Shown piece after piece: positions 33,053-39,670 of a stretch of 56,806 nt of DNA (within the stretch, counting starts at the first letter, position 1; each line of letters opens with the position of its first letter). The notes under the pieces were generated by a model. That model made no database searches. It saw only the letters and a program-made list of their open reading frames with translations, and was not told the origin of the DNA. The translations under genes and the position numbers were made by a program. This stretch comes from a virus: positions 1-56,806 of the IMG/VR virus record IMGVR_UViG_3300010373_000054. The stretch is one strand, 5' to 3'.

Positions 33053-33244
33053 ATGAAAGTTCGAATTAAAGAGATTGACGACAGGCACGATTATTCGTAT
33101 GTAACAAACAAAGGCTTTGTTATTGGACATGTGTATGAAATCCATGAAGATGGTTTTGATGAAGAAGATAAAGGTGTAGTGATCATTGACGGTGATAAGC
33201 GCTGTTTCCTTTATGAATGGGAATATGAGGTTGTTGAAGTATGA
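33053..33244 (+). CDS. SH3-like MKVxI protein
   Basis: 63 residues from ATG 33053. MKVRIKEIDDRHDYSYVTNK, IGHVYEIHEDG, VVIIDGDKRC, EYEVVEV. Tandem paralogue of its upstream neighbour. Confidence 0.7.
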   Translation: MKVRIKEIDDRHDYSYVTNKGFVIGHVYEIHEDGFDEEDKGVVIIDGDKRCFLYEWEYEVVEV

Positions 33245-33486
33245 TTGAAGTTGGCAAAAAATATTATGTAGTGTCCGATATTTATGATTGGATTGATCCT
33301 ATGGAAAAAGTAGAGGTGCATACCCATGAAGATGGGGAAATGCCCTTTGTAGTCCACAGGCATGAAGATGGTTCTTGGCTTACTTCAGGTTATATAGATG
33401 AATATGACTTGCTTAGTGCTGATGAAATCATTAAGGTATGGCAGTATCACAGGATGATGGTTGATTCGTTTGAAAGGCATGGATGA
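33241..33486 (+). CDS. SH3-like acidic protein
   Basis: 81 residues, ATGA-coupled. Opens IEVGKKYYVVSDIYDWIDP, then two H-E-DG turns, and a helical C-terminus. Member of the GxxY barrel group. Confidence 0.65.
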   Translation: MIEVGKKYYVVSDIYDWIDPMEKVEVHTHEDGEMPFVVHRHEDGSWLTSGYIDEYDLLSADEIIKVWQYHRMMVDSFERHG

Positions 33487-33650
33487 TGGAGTACACGACT
33501 ATTGTCAGTGAATTGAATGATTTGCTTGAGCGAATGGGACTAACGCTAAGTAATGAAGAAGGTGATGATTGGTGGGTGTACGAATCAGAGCGAAAAGCGC
33601 TGGTTCATGCAATTGGGATTATTAACGATTTGATTGATGAAAGGAAATAA
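33486..33650 (+). CDS. small helical protein
   Basis: 54 residues, helical, overlapping the previous stop by one base (TGATG). TIVSELNDLLERMGLTLSNE then DDWWVYESERKALVHAIGII. Role unknown. Confidence 0.6.
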   Translation: MEYTTIVSELNDLLERMGLTLSNEEGDDWWVYESERKALVHAIGIINDLIDERK

Positions 33651-33651
33651 A

Positions 33652-34080
33652 ATGAAAGTTAGAGCTATTGAAGGCTGTCACCGAAACCTTACCGCTGGAA
33701 AGATTTATGATGTAGTGAGCATTTCAGAGGGTGGAGAATATTGGCGTGTTGTTGATGATAATGGTAACACAGACGGTTACATTCCTGACTTTCACTTCGA
33801 AGTCGTAGAAAAAGAACCAAAGATTGAAGTCGGTAGTCTGTGGATTCATGACAATGGTCTTGAGTATGAAGTTACTGCTGTCGGTGAGAAGGTTGCTTTG
33901 GCAAAACACGACGATGTCGAATACCAAGTGCGAATTAGTAATTTTGGTAAATCGTATAAACCAAAGCCTAAAACAGTGACGATGTATTTTTACAAAATGA
34001 ACAATGGCGAATATGAGTCATATTCATGGAAGATTCACGATGTTCCATTTTCATTTAAGCGTGAGATTGAACTACCATGA
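33652..34080 (+). CDS. double SH3-like protein
   Basis: 142 residues from ATG 33652 (AAAGGAAATAA). Two barrels: MKVRAIEGCHRNLTAGKIYDVV..YWRVVDDNGN..FHFEVVEKE and IEVGSLWIHDNGLEYEVTAVGEKVALAKHDD. The same ribosome site and start context occur before 44932, which suggests copying between the two early regions. Confidence 0.7.
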   Translation: MKVRAIEGCHRNLTAGKIYDVVSISEGGEYWRVVDDNGNTDGYIPDFHFEVVEKEPKIEVGSLWIHDNGLEYEVTAVGEKVALAKHDDVEYQVRISNFGKSYKPKPKTVTMYFYKMNNGEYESYSWKIHDVPFSFKREIELP

Positions 34081-34268
34081 TTGATATTGAAAAACGTTGG
34101 CAGATTGGTAAAACAATCGTTGATCCGCCTAGTGGTTGGAGGTATGGTTTTCCTGCACCATTGCAGGAAGACTATACAAAACAGCTTAAGGATGCTGGAT
34201 ATCCTGAAAAGGATATTGATATGGCGTTGAAACACTCTAGATATTGGGAAAGAGATTATGAAGATTAG
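34077..34268 (+). CDS. GWRYGFP-type phage protein
   Basis: 63 residues. SGWRYGFPAPL and DAGYPEKDIDMAL..RYWERDY are conserved in a known tiny phage family of unknown function. ATGA-coupled. Confidence 0.7.
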   Translation: MIDIEKRWQIGKTIVDPPSGWRYGFPAPLQEDYTKQLKDAGYPEKDIDMALKHSRYWERDYED

Positions 34269-34581
34269 AGCATTAGTTGATGATTCACCTTGGAGTGGTT
34301 TCAAAAAGGGTGACGTTTTTGAAGCTACATTGAATTATAATGAAGAAGCATATATCTTTATTGATAAAGACGGAAATAAAAGGCTTAGGTTTAGGTTTAT
34401 TGGTGATTTCGAAGTCGTCAATGAAGTAGTAAACAAAGAGCGAGAAAGCATTATCAAAGAGTTAGAGGGTTTGAATTTTCGTGCATGGAGTTATGGAACT
34501 TATGAGGATATCCATGTCCATGTAAGCGAGATGAATGCACTTGACAAGGCTATTGAGATTTTGAAAGGGATGAGGCGATGA
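34258..34581 (+). CDS. SH3-like protein with helical tail
   Basis: 107 residues. MKIRALVDDSPWSGFKKGDVFEATLNY...IFIDKDGN..RFIGDFEVVNE (barrel), then a helical half RESIIKELEGLNFRAWS...NALDKAIEILKGM. Confidence 0.7.
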   Translation: MKIRALVDDSPWSGFKKGDVFEATLNYNEEAYIFIDKDGNKRLRFRFIGDFEVVNEVVNKERESIIKELEGLNFRAWSYGTYEDIHVHVSEMNALDKAIEILKGMRR

Positions 34582-34745
34582 AAGAAACAAACATGGATAG
34601 GTTGATTTCAATCTATGAAAGATTGACTTACGAACATGTAAAGTCAGTAAATAAGCATGAATTCAGATCGGCAGAAGAGTATAGAAAGTGTTTTGAACTT
34701 TTGTCTACTGTTATCATTTATTGCTCGCAGAAGGAAGGGTTTTGA
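34578..34745 (+). CDS. small helical protein
   Basis: 55 residues, ATGA-coupled, helical (MDRLISIYERLTYEHVKSVN). No family recognised. Confidence 0.6.
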   Translation: MKETNMDRLISIYERLTYEHVKSVNKHEFRSAEEYRKCFELLSTVIIYCSQKEGF

Positions 34746-34747
34746 TT

Positions 34748-34951
34748 ATGACAGACAACATTAACGGAATGAGTAAGACAAGACTTTCAATGTTTGCTGA
34801 TAGTCTCAAGGATTTGACTTATAAGGAGATGAGCTACATATCACAGTGTATAGTTGATGAAATTGCTACTTATAATCAAACTCCTTGGACTCCGGCTGAC
34901 GTTCTAGTGACTGTGGCTGATAATCTATTGGAGGAATTGAATGAAACGTGA
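34748..34951 (+). CDS. small helical protein
   Basis: 67 residues from ATG 34748 (AAGGG). SKTRLSMFADSLKDLTYKEM.. and TPADVLVTVADNLLEELNE. Not recognised. Confidence 0.6.
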   Translation: MTDNINGMSKTRLSMFADSLKDLTYKEMSYISQCIVDEIATYNQTPWTPADVLVTVADNLLEELNET

Positions 34952-35126
34952 CTTGGATGATATCATTCTATGGCCTGACGAAACATGGTGCTTTTATTCT
35001 GAACTTTGGGAATTTCATTGGATGAGTGATGATTACGAAGTCATAAGTTATGGAACTGACAGATGGACAGAATTCCTTAATTCAAACGAAAGTAGTAAAG
35101 GGTTGCCACAATATGAAAGCAAGTGA
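34941..35126 (+). CDS. DDIILWPDxTWCFxSEL-type phage protein
   Basis: 61 residues. LDDIILWPDETWCFYSELWEF and SDDYEVISYGTDRWTEFL form a motif found in many unrelated phages; role unknown. Overlaps both neighbours. Confidence 0.7.
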   Translation: MKRDLDDIILWPDETWCFYSELWEFHWMSDDYEVISYGTDRWTEFLNSNESSKGLPQYESK

Positions 35127-35289
35127 ACTAATCAAGTTGCTAGAATCGGAGATTGAGAAGTATGGTGATTTGGTGGTAAAATACTATCATAAGGCAGGAG
35201 ATACAACACCATATGATGTTTGCTCTTACGACTTCTTTGGTAACTATACTAAAGAACGAAACAAAGCTGTAGAAATCTTTATCCATTAA
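35113..35289 (+). CDS. MKxxEL family small protein
   Basis: 58 residues from ATG 35113. MKASELIKLLESEIEKYGDL then VVKYYHKAGDTTPYDV. Fifth member of the family; again the last gene before a terminator. Confidence 0.65.
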   Translation: MKASELIKLLESEIEKYGDLVVKYYHKAGDTTPYDVCSYDFFGNYTKERNKAVEIFIH

Positions 35290-35293
35290 ACAT

Positions 35294-35319
35294 AAAGGTC
35301 GCATTTAGCGGCCTTTTTT
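35294..35319 (+). terminator. intrinsic terminator
   Basis: AAAGGTCGC-ATTTA-GCGGCCTTT and T run, with one G-T pair. The next promoter begins two bases later. Confidence 0.85.
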
Positions 35320-35320
35320 A

Positions 35321-35349
35321 TTGACATATGGTTGCAGATGTGAGAGTTT
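35321..35349 (+). promoter_or_regulatory. phage promoter
   Basis: TTGACA, 17 bp including TATGGTTGCAGATGTGA, then GAGTTT: good -35 and upstream part, weak -10. Confidence 0.55.
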
Positions 35350-35384
35350 AAGGAAACGAAACACGAGATAAGGAGTTATTGATT

Positions 35385-35792
35385 ATGGTTGATATTAAAG
35401 TTGGTGATTGGGTGAAGGCTAATGGTTGGAGTAAGTTTTACGAGGTTGTTGAGTCTGAAGGTAACAACATTACAGTTTTGAATTCTTGGGGGAAAAGATA
35501 CTCGTACTCATTAGAAGACTATGACTTCATCATCCGCGAAAATCCTACACCTTCGCCAGTGCGTGAAGTAGTGACTAAGGAATTGGTTGATGGCGTTTAT
35601 GGGCGGGTGTTGGTTGACGGCGTTTATGGGCGGGTGATGATTAAAGAAATTCAAGGAGAACCAACGTTTAATATTGTCAATCGCTTTGGTGAGTGCGATC
35701 CACTTGCTAATATGCAAGTTCTAAACGCCAAAGAACTTAGAGAGCTGGCACAAACATTGAATGAAGTTGCAGAGTTTTTGGAGAGTGAGTGA
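35385..35792 (+). CDS. SH3-like plus GxYG module protein with internal duplication
   Basis: 135 residues from ATG 35385 (AAGGAG). Barrel KVGDWVKANGWSKFYEVVES..., linker, then the module VTKELVDGVYGRVLV..NAKELRELAQTLNEVAEFL. The segment LVDGVYGRV is present twice in a row from a 27-bp tandem duplication with one base changed. Confidence 0.7.
   Translation: MVDIKVGDWVKANGWSKFYEVVESEGNNITVLNSWGKRYSYSLEDYDFIIRENPTPSPVREVVTKELVDGVYGRVLVDGVYGRVMIKEIQGEPTFNIVNRFGECDPLANMQVLNAKELRELAQTLNEVAEFLESE
35583..35636 (+). repeat. 27-bp in-frame tandem duplication
   Basis: Copies 35583-35609 and 35610-35636 differ at a single base and keep the frame, repeating nine residues in the core of the GxYG module. 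Confidence 0.9.
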
Positions 35793-35862
35793 CATATATG
35801 ACCTATTACCACTAAAACAAGCATTAAGGGGTAATGTAAGGCTCTTTAATCAGAAATAGCCA

Positions 35863-35891
35863 TTGACTATGACCTATGGTTGTGAGATTAT
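35863..35891 (+). promoter_or_regulatory. phage promoter
   Basis: TTGACT, 17 bp, GATTAT with TGTGA before the -10. Upstream (35793-35862) I see no gene, only a possible weak stem ATTACC/GGTAAT. Confidence 0.7.
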
Positions 35892-35918
35892 GGGTTATTG
35901 AAACAAGGAGATAATGAA

Positions 35919-36086
35919 ATGAAGACGTATCGGATTGATGGTGTTTACCAACACGGATATGAAGAATGGTTGACTATTGGATGTCCTGAAGATGAGGTCG
36001 GCAGACATATTGAAGATTATCTTGAAGAGAGAACCCCTAACGGGGAAAAGCGATTCAAAAGTATTATCGTTACAATTGAAGACTAA
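35919..36086 (+). CDS. YxIDGVY family small protein
   Basis: 55 residues after AAGGAG. YRIDGVYQHGYEEWLTIGCP-EDEV..YLEE..KRFKSIIVTIE. Paralogue of 36768 (same IDGVY, WL, CPxDEV, FKxI landmarks). Single-gene transcription unit. Confidence 0.7.
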   Translation: MKTYRIDGVYQHGYEEWLTIGCPEDEVGRHIEDYLEERTPNGEKRFKSIIVTIED

Positions 36087-36108
36087 GGCGCTCTAAGCGC
36101 CTTTTCTT
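36085..36108 (+). terminator. intrinsic terminator
   Basis: AAGGCGCT-CTA-AGCGCCTT then TTCTTTT; starts inside the stop codon of the gene before it. Confidence 0.88.
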
Positions 36109-36222
36109 TTGTCCTTTAGGATCGCGTAACATGCATTATGGAACTGTTTCGGATGCGGAATGATCACTAAAAACAGGCATTTTTATGATCCAAAAAATAT
36201 TTGTCATGGTTCATTTTTCCTA

Positions 36223-36251
36223 TTGTAAACTGTGAAGAATCGTGAGATAAA
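36223..36251 (+). promoter_or_regulatory. phage promoter
   Basis: TTGTAA, 17 bp, GATAAA with CGTGA before the -10. The stretch 36109-36222 before it holds no gene that I can see; it contains a second possible -35 (TTGTCA, 36201). Confidence 0.7.
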
Positions 36252-36279
36252 GAATGCAACGAAGCAAGGAGATACGGAA

Positions 36280-36510
36280 ATGAACGTTACGGTAGTTTCA
36301 AAGGAAGAAGGCAGAATTCAAGTTGAAATCGAAATGAAGAATACGATGCTGGAAGATGAGAAATATTGCGTAGTATTTGTAGAATTCAATGGCCGTATGA
36401 TTGAAACTGTTTACGTTCAACGCAAAAATGGAAAGTATGCAGAACTAAACCCACAAAAACATCGTTATCAGTTTAACAGGGTTGCTGAAATTGCAAGAAA
36501 GGCGCTCTAA
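36280..36510 (+). CDS. small beta protein, stop inside terminator
   Basis: 76 residues from ATG 36280 (AAGGAGAT). NVTVVSKEEGRIQVEIEMKN...YVQRKNGKYAELN..VAEIARKAL. Last four codons and stop are the left arm and loop of the terminator. Not recognised. Confidence 0.65.
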   Translation: MNVTVVSKEEGRIQVEIEMKNTMLEDEKYCVVFVEFNGRMIETVYVQRKNGKYAELNPQKHRYQFNRVAEIARKAL

Positions 36511-36524
36511 GCGCCTTTTTCTTT
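36498..36524 (+). terminator. terminator overlapping CDS end
   Basis: AAAGGCGCT-CTA-AGCGCCTTT plus TTC-TTT. The TAA stop spans the loop and right arm. Confidence 0.88.
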
Positions 36525-36544
36525 GTCTAAATGTAATTTAGTTG

Positions 36545-36573
36545 TTGACTTATGGTTCATGGTATGGGAATGT
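36545..36573 (+). promoter_or_regulatory. phage promoter
   Basis: TTGACT, 17 bp (TATGGTTCATGGTATGG), GAATGT. Follows the repeated CTTTGTCTAAATGTAATTT leader. Confidence 0.6.
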
Positions 36574-36600
36574 AAGTCATCGAAACAAGGAGATAAGCAG

Positions 36601-36771
36601 ATGCCTAAATACATGATTCAGGTTCTTGGAACATATCTTGAATGCGTTGGTGAAACTGTAGAAGAGCTTCGCATTAATGGTATGAAGCTTAAGAACAAAC
36701 ATAACCTATCTGGCATGACTTATCGCATATTCAAAGATTATAAGTTTGTGAAAGATTGTGTGTTCTCATGA
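36601..36771 (+). CDS. small hypothetical protein
   Basis: 56 residues after AAGGAGATAAGCAG. KYMIQVLGTYLECVGETVEE then INGMKLKNKHNLSGMTYRIF; alpha/beta. Coupled (ATGA) to the next gene. Confidence 0.65.
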   Translation: MPKYMIQVLGTYLECVGETVEELRINGMKLKNKHNLSGMTYRIFKDYKFVKDCVFS

Positions 36772-36941
36772 GTTCAACATACGGAATAGATGGCGTCTAT
36801 TCATGTGGAATGAAAAGATGGCTTATGCTTAATTGTCCTGCTGATGAAGTAGTAGAATGTGTTCAAATGTATTTAAACGAAAAAATTGACGGTAAGCCGA
36901 AATTCAAAGAAATTAGGATTTATATTGAAAGGCGTTATTAA
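36768..36941 (+). CDS. YxIDGVY family small protein
   Basis: 57 residues. YGIDGVYSCGMKRWLMLNCP-ADEV..YLNE..KFKEIRIYIERRY, paralogue of 35919. Its last codons and stop fall in the terminator hairpin. Confidence 0.68.
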   Translation: MSSTYGIDGVYSCGMKRWLMLNCPADEVVECVQMYLNEKIDGKPKFKEIRIYIERRY

Positions 36942-36953
36942 CGCCTTTTTCTT
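36928..36953 (+). terminator. terminator overlapping CDS end
   Basis: AAAGGCGTT-ATT-AACGCCTTT plus TTCTTT. Stem differs from the GCGCT type by compensating changes, which supports selection on the hairpin. Confidence 0.88.
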
Positions 36954-36973
36954 TGCCTAAATGTAATTTCCTG

Positions 36974-37002
36974 TTGCAATGGTCTATGGATTGTGCGATA
37001 AA
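36974..37002 (+). promoter_or_regulatory. phage promoter
   Basis: TTGCAA, 17 bp (TGGTCTATGGATTGTGC), GATAAA: close to the consensus. Confidence 0.72.
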
Positions 37003-37033
37003 GAATTCAGAGAAAAACAAAGGAAACATACGA

Positions 37034-37267
37034 ATGGCTAAAGCTTACTTCCTTCCACTGGTTTCACTCCCTGTAATTATTGATGAGCCGGGTGAATACG
37101 TAACACGTTGTGGTGATGTTGTTACAGTAACCATCGTTAGCACAAGACATGATTTGAATTGCCATGGCTTCTATAATGATGGTCATGTCAACGAAAGCTG
37201 GCACAAGTCAGGTCGTCTATATGCAACAACTGAAAGCTTCAATGATATTGTTTCTAAGGCGCTCTAA
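37034..37267 (+). CDS. YxTRxG family small protein, stop inside terminator
   Basis: 77 residues from ATG 37034. PGEYVTRCGDVVTVTIVS..CHGFYNDGHVNESWHKSGRLY..FNDIVSKAL: a phage family with Y-x-T-R-x-G and W-x-x-SGR landmarks, widespread and uncharacterised. Stop lies in the terminator loop. Confidence 0.72.
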   Translation: MAKAYFLPLVSLPVIIDEPGEYVTRCGDVVTVTIVSTRHDLNCHGFYNDGHVNESWHKSGRLYATTESFNDIVSKAL

Positions 37268-37281
37268 GCGCCTTTTTCTTT
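37256..37281 (+). terminator. terminator overlapping CDS end
   Basis: AAGGCGCT-CTA-AGCGCCTT plus TTTCTTT; same sequence as at 36498, followed by the same CTAAATG leader. Confidence 0.88.
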
Positions 37282-37301
37282 GCCTAAATGCATTTTTCCT
37301 G

Positions 37302-37330
37302 TTGCAATGCATTTTAATCTATGCGATAAA
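37302..37330 (+). promoter_or_regulatory. phage promoter
   Basis: TTGCAA, 17 bp (TGCATTTTAATCTATGC), GATAAA. Confidence 0.72.
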
Positions 37331-37357
37331 TGATTATCGAACCAAGGAGAGATAACA

Positions 37358-37558
37358 ATGTCAGACAAGGTTTTTGGTTATGATCTTCAAGATATCCTTG
37401 ATGGTCAACAGCGAAAAGGAAAGCTAGTCTCTAACCCAATTGATTTATCCAAGACTGGAGATTATGGGGCTGATCCTATTGGCGATGGTACTTTTCGTAT
37501 GATCCCTAGTGGTGACATTGTTGACTTTGAAGAAAGAAATAAAAGGCTTAAAAGATAA
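37358..37558 (+). CDS. IPSGDIVDFEERNKRL-type small protein
   Basis: 66 residues after AAGGAGAG. GDGTFRMIPSGDIVDFEERNKRL is a motif of a tiny phage protein family of unknown role. TAATG overlap with the next mini-gene. Confidence 0.7.
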   Translation: MSDKVFGYDLQDILDGQQRKGKLVSNPIDLSKTGDYGADPIGDGTFRMIPSGDIVDFEERNKRLKR

Positions 37559-37644
37559 TGTTGATAGCACATGGCATAGTGATCGTATTTCTGGTAGCAA
37601 TATTCATGGTTTATGTGTGGATAGTAAAGGAGAACTTGAGATGA
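37558..37644 (+). CDS. 28-residue membrane peptide
   Basis: Starts in a TAATG overlap and ends in ATGA overlap with the next gene. One membrane helix (IVIVFLVAIFMVYVWIV) with a basic end. The double coupling argues that it is translated. Confidence 0.5.
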   Translation: MLIAHGIVIVFLVAIFMVYVWIVKENLR

Positions 37645-37802
37645 TATCTTACTGGCTAGGAATAAATGCCTATCGTCAAGGGAATTTTAAGAATCCTTTC
37701 ACATATGCAAGCCAAGATTGGCGGGATTGGAATGAAGGATGGTATGCAGCTCTTTATCAGGAGAAAGGCTATAAGCCTAAGTATATTGGTGAGAGAAGAT
37801 GA
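37641..37802 (+). CDS. RMF-like small protein
   Basis: 53 residues after AAAGGAG. GINAYRQGNFKNPFTYASQDWRDWNEGWYAAL has the G-x-x-A/NP-Y/F ... W-x-x-GW plan of ribosome modulation factor/CrpP-like small proteins. RMF itself silences ribosomes; here only the resemblance is claimed. Confidence 0.6.
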   Translation: MISYWLGINAYRQGNFKNPFTYASQDWRDWNEGWYAALYQEKGYKPKYIGERR

Positions 37803-37873
37803 CTATTTTTGATTTTCTTATAATACTTGCCGCCTTTGCTTTGTTCTTTTTTATTGAATGGTTATGTAGTTAG
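37799..37873 (+). CDS. 24-residue membrane peptide
   Basis: ATGA overlap with the RMF-like gene; almost purely hydrophobic (FDFLIILAAFALFFFIEWLC). Could be a real mini-protein. Confidence 0.45.
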   Translation: MTIFDFLIILAAFALFFFIEWLCS

Positions 37874-37899
37874 CATCCTAATCATTCCATTTGAAATGA

Positions 37900-37929
37900 T
37901 TGACCTTGTATATCATTAGCATGGATAAT
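37900..37929 (+). promoter_or_regulatory. possible promoter
   Basis: TTGACC, 18 bp, GATAAT. The 37874-38045 stretch has no credible gene, so its transcript may be non-coding or merge with the next unit. Just upstream is an AATCATT/AAATGATT dyad (37880-37901). Confidence 0.45.
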
Positions 37930-38045
37930 GGTTCATGTGCGCGAGATTGAGGGCAATGGATGATGGAGAGGGGTTTGTTTGCTTGATATAATTCCTATAA
38001 CTAAAGCTAAGTCTGTCATAGGTTTAGTAACTTATTAGGCTGGAT

Positions 38046-38080
38046 AAAGTGGAATTATTTTCACTTTTCCGGTCTTTTTG
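38046..38080 (+). terminator. intrinsic terminator
   Basis: AAAGTGGAA-TTA-TTTTCACTTT stem with T-rich tail (TTTTCCGGTCTTTTT). Would end any transcript from 37900, leaving an RNA of about 130 nt. Confidence 0.6.
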
Positions 38081-38082
38081 TG

Positions 38083-38111
38083 TTGACGTGGCTTCAGAGA
38101 TATGCGATAAC
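38083..38111 (+). promoter_or_regulatory. phage promoter
   Basis: TTGACG, 17 bp (TGGCTTCAGAGATATGC), GATAAC, directly after the terminator. Confidence 0.72.
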
Positions 38112-38141
38112 AAAATCACAGAGAAACAAGGAGTTACGGAA

Positions 38142-38354
38142 ATGAATGCAACTTACTTTGTAAAGAACGAAAACACTCTTGGTTATGTTTATCCTGCACA
38201 GCCTGAATTCTTCAACATCATTGCAGGGAAGCCACAGATTGGCGGCGATAATTGGGTGGATGGATTCGTTGCAATTGGAGAGTCAGATAAGTTAAGGGTT
38301 GCAACTAAAGAAGATTTTGATCATTTCAGAGTTTGTAGCAAAAACCACATCTAG
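38142..38354 (+). CDS. DFDHFRV-type phage protein
   Basis: 70 residues after AAGGAG. NTLGYVYPAQPEFFNIIAGKPQ..GGDNW..KLRVATKEDFDHFRV matches a common tiny phage protein whose C-terminus is conserved as R-x-AT-x-x-DF-x-x-FR. Role unknown. Single-gene unit. Confidence 0.72.
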   Translation: MNATYFVKNENTLGYVYPAQPEFFNIIAGKPQIGGDNWVDGFVAIGESDKLRVATKEDFDHFRVCSKNHI

Positions 38355-38360
38355 CTAATT

Positions 38361-38387
38361 AAGGAGCCGAAAGGCTCCTTTTTTTAT
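38361..38387. terminator. bidirectional terminator
   Basis: AAGGAGCC-GAAA-GGCTCCTT with T7 to the right; A-rich to the left. Separates converging genes at 38354 and 38384. Confidence 0.9.
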
Positions 38388-38656
38388 TTCTCAAAACCTT
38401 CGAACTCAACAAACTGTTTGCGTCTAGGTCCATATCTGTCATCTTCGATATAGTCATATTCAGCCCAATATGAAGCAGGCAGGATGTTGAATACCTCCTT
38501 ACCGTCACGAGTGACAAGGATAGGGTCTTCAGGCTTGATTGTGCCGTCAGCAATCAAATCTCTCACCAAAGGGCAGATAGGTGACTTTTTCATTTTAGCC
38601 ATGCTTCGCTCTTTGTATCGAGCAGTAAAAGAGCCTTCAAGTTGAATTTCGATCAT
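38384..38656 (-). CDS. hypothetical protein
   Basis: 90 residues; GAAAGGAG five bases before ATG. Basic N-terminus (ARYKERSMAKMKKSPICPLV), then VRDLIADGTIKPEDPILVTRDG. Could be a small DNA- or protein-binding factor, but I recognise no family. Confidence 0.6.
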   Translation of the reverse strand: MIEIQLEGSFTARYKERSMAKMKKSPICPLVRDLIADGTIKPEDPILVTRDGKEVFNILPASYWAEYDYIEDDRYGPRRKQFVEFEGFEK

Positions 38657-38772
38657 GATACTCCTTTCATTAGTTGTTATTTACATCAGCGGTAAGCCGC
38701 TCACGCGATTTTAACCCCTGTCAGGTAAAATCCTACCCGACAAGAGTTATCGTTGTTCTTTGGTGTTAATGC

Positions 38773-39195
38773 TCACAAATGTCTTTTTGTGGCCCTTTCT
38801 ACTCTATATGTGAAGTCATTATCAAAAGACTTAACCAAAAAACATTTCGATGTCGGAATTCCGACATCGTAACCACATATATCTTCAGGCTTCAAAAAGA
38901 AAGCCTTCCAGCTATCTCCATCCTCAACACCAACACAAATAAAGGATTTGCCTCCAGCTTCATTAAACGACCTATGCCAACCAATTTGCGCCGGTCGAAC
39001 CTTCCTTGGATAAAGTAGGCCGTTTCTGAACTCCCCAACTTTCAATTCAATGAAAAAAGGGTAGTCGCAAAGCAAAGCAGTCAAATCGGGAATCCCCGGC
39101 TTCATTCCTCTCGCTGGCTCAATTCTTGACCACCATACGCCATCACGATCAAAAATGTTTGTCATGTCTTTTCGAAAATCGTCTTCAGTTCTCAT
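38773..39195 (-). CDS. VRR-type / Holliday-junction resolvase-like nuclease
   Basis: 140 residues from ATG 39195 (GGAG six bases before); ATG 39210 adds five. PGIPDLTALL (D37), FFIELKVGE (E50, K52) and RPAQIGWHRSF form the PD-(D/E)xK core of VRR-NUC/phage resolvase-like nucleases. It would process branched DNA from replication. Sits next to control region B. Confidence 0.8.
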   Translation of the reverse strand: MRTEDDFRKDMTNIFDRDGVWWSRIEPARGMKPGIPDLTALLCDYPFFIELKVGEFRNGLLYPRKVRPAQIGWHRSFNEAGGKSFICVGVEDGDSWKAFFLKPEDICGYDVGIPTSKCFLVKSFDNDFTYRVERATKRHL

Positions 39196-39483
39196 GTTTT
39201 CTCCATTCATCAGTTTTTGCCAAAATCCATCAATTTTACAAGTGATTTGGTTAGTTTCTTAAAAGAGCGTGAAAAGTATATTGTGAAATTTGTATATAAT
39301 TTTATTTTTATTATTTATTTTTGATAAATTGATTAAAATAAAGAAAGAAAGAAAGAAATATCTCTCTAAACCTTTATTTTTATTGAGCTTTTAAAATCCA
39401 TCAATTTTGGCTTTTCAACACATTTTTGATGGAAATTTTGATGTTCTGTAGTGACAATATGTCGCATTGACGCATTTTTCAAC

Positions 39484-39525
39484 AATACACTTTCCATAAA
39501 CCATAATACACTTTCTATAAATCAT
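39484..39525 (+). repeat. tandem 21-bp repeat
   Basis: AATACACTTTCCATAAACCAT and AATACACTTTCTATAAATCAT lie head to tail with two base differences. Confidence 0.85.
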
Positions 39526-39530
39526 ATAAC

Positions 39531-39581
39531 ATGAAATCGGCCTTTTTAGCAAGAAAAACTATATGAAATAGCCTTTTTAGC
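39531..39581 (+). repeat. direct repeat ATGAAAT-n-GCCTTTTTAGC
   Basis: Copies at 39531-39550 and 39563-39581, start to start 32 bp. The GGCC/AGCC...TTTTTAGC part is not palindromic, so it is not a terminator pair. Confidence 0.75.
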
Positions 39582-39670
39582 CCTTTTTCTCACTTAATGA
39601 TTTCTAAATTCCAGTATATGATCCATAGTAAATGTCCATAGGATTCGCCATTTTCGATCTATATGATCTA

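Noticed and set aside
39484-39581. Tandem repeats as a CRISPR array
   Set aside because: Only two copies per repeat, no unique spacers of even length and no cas genes.
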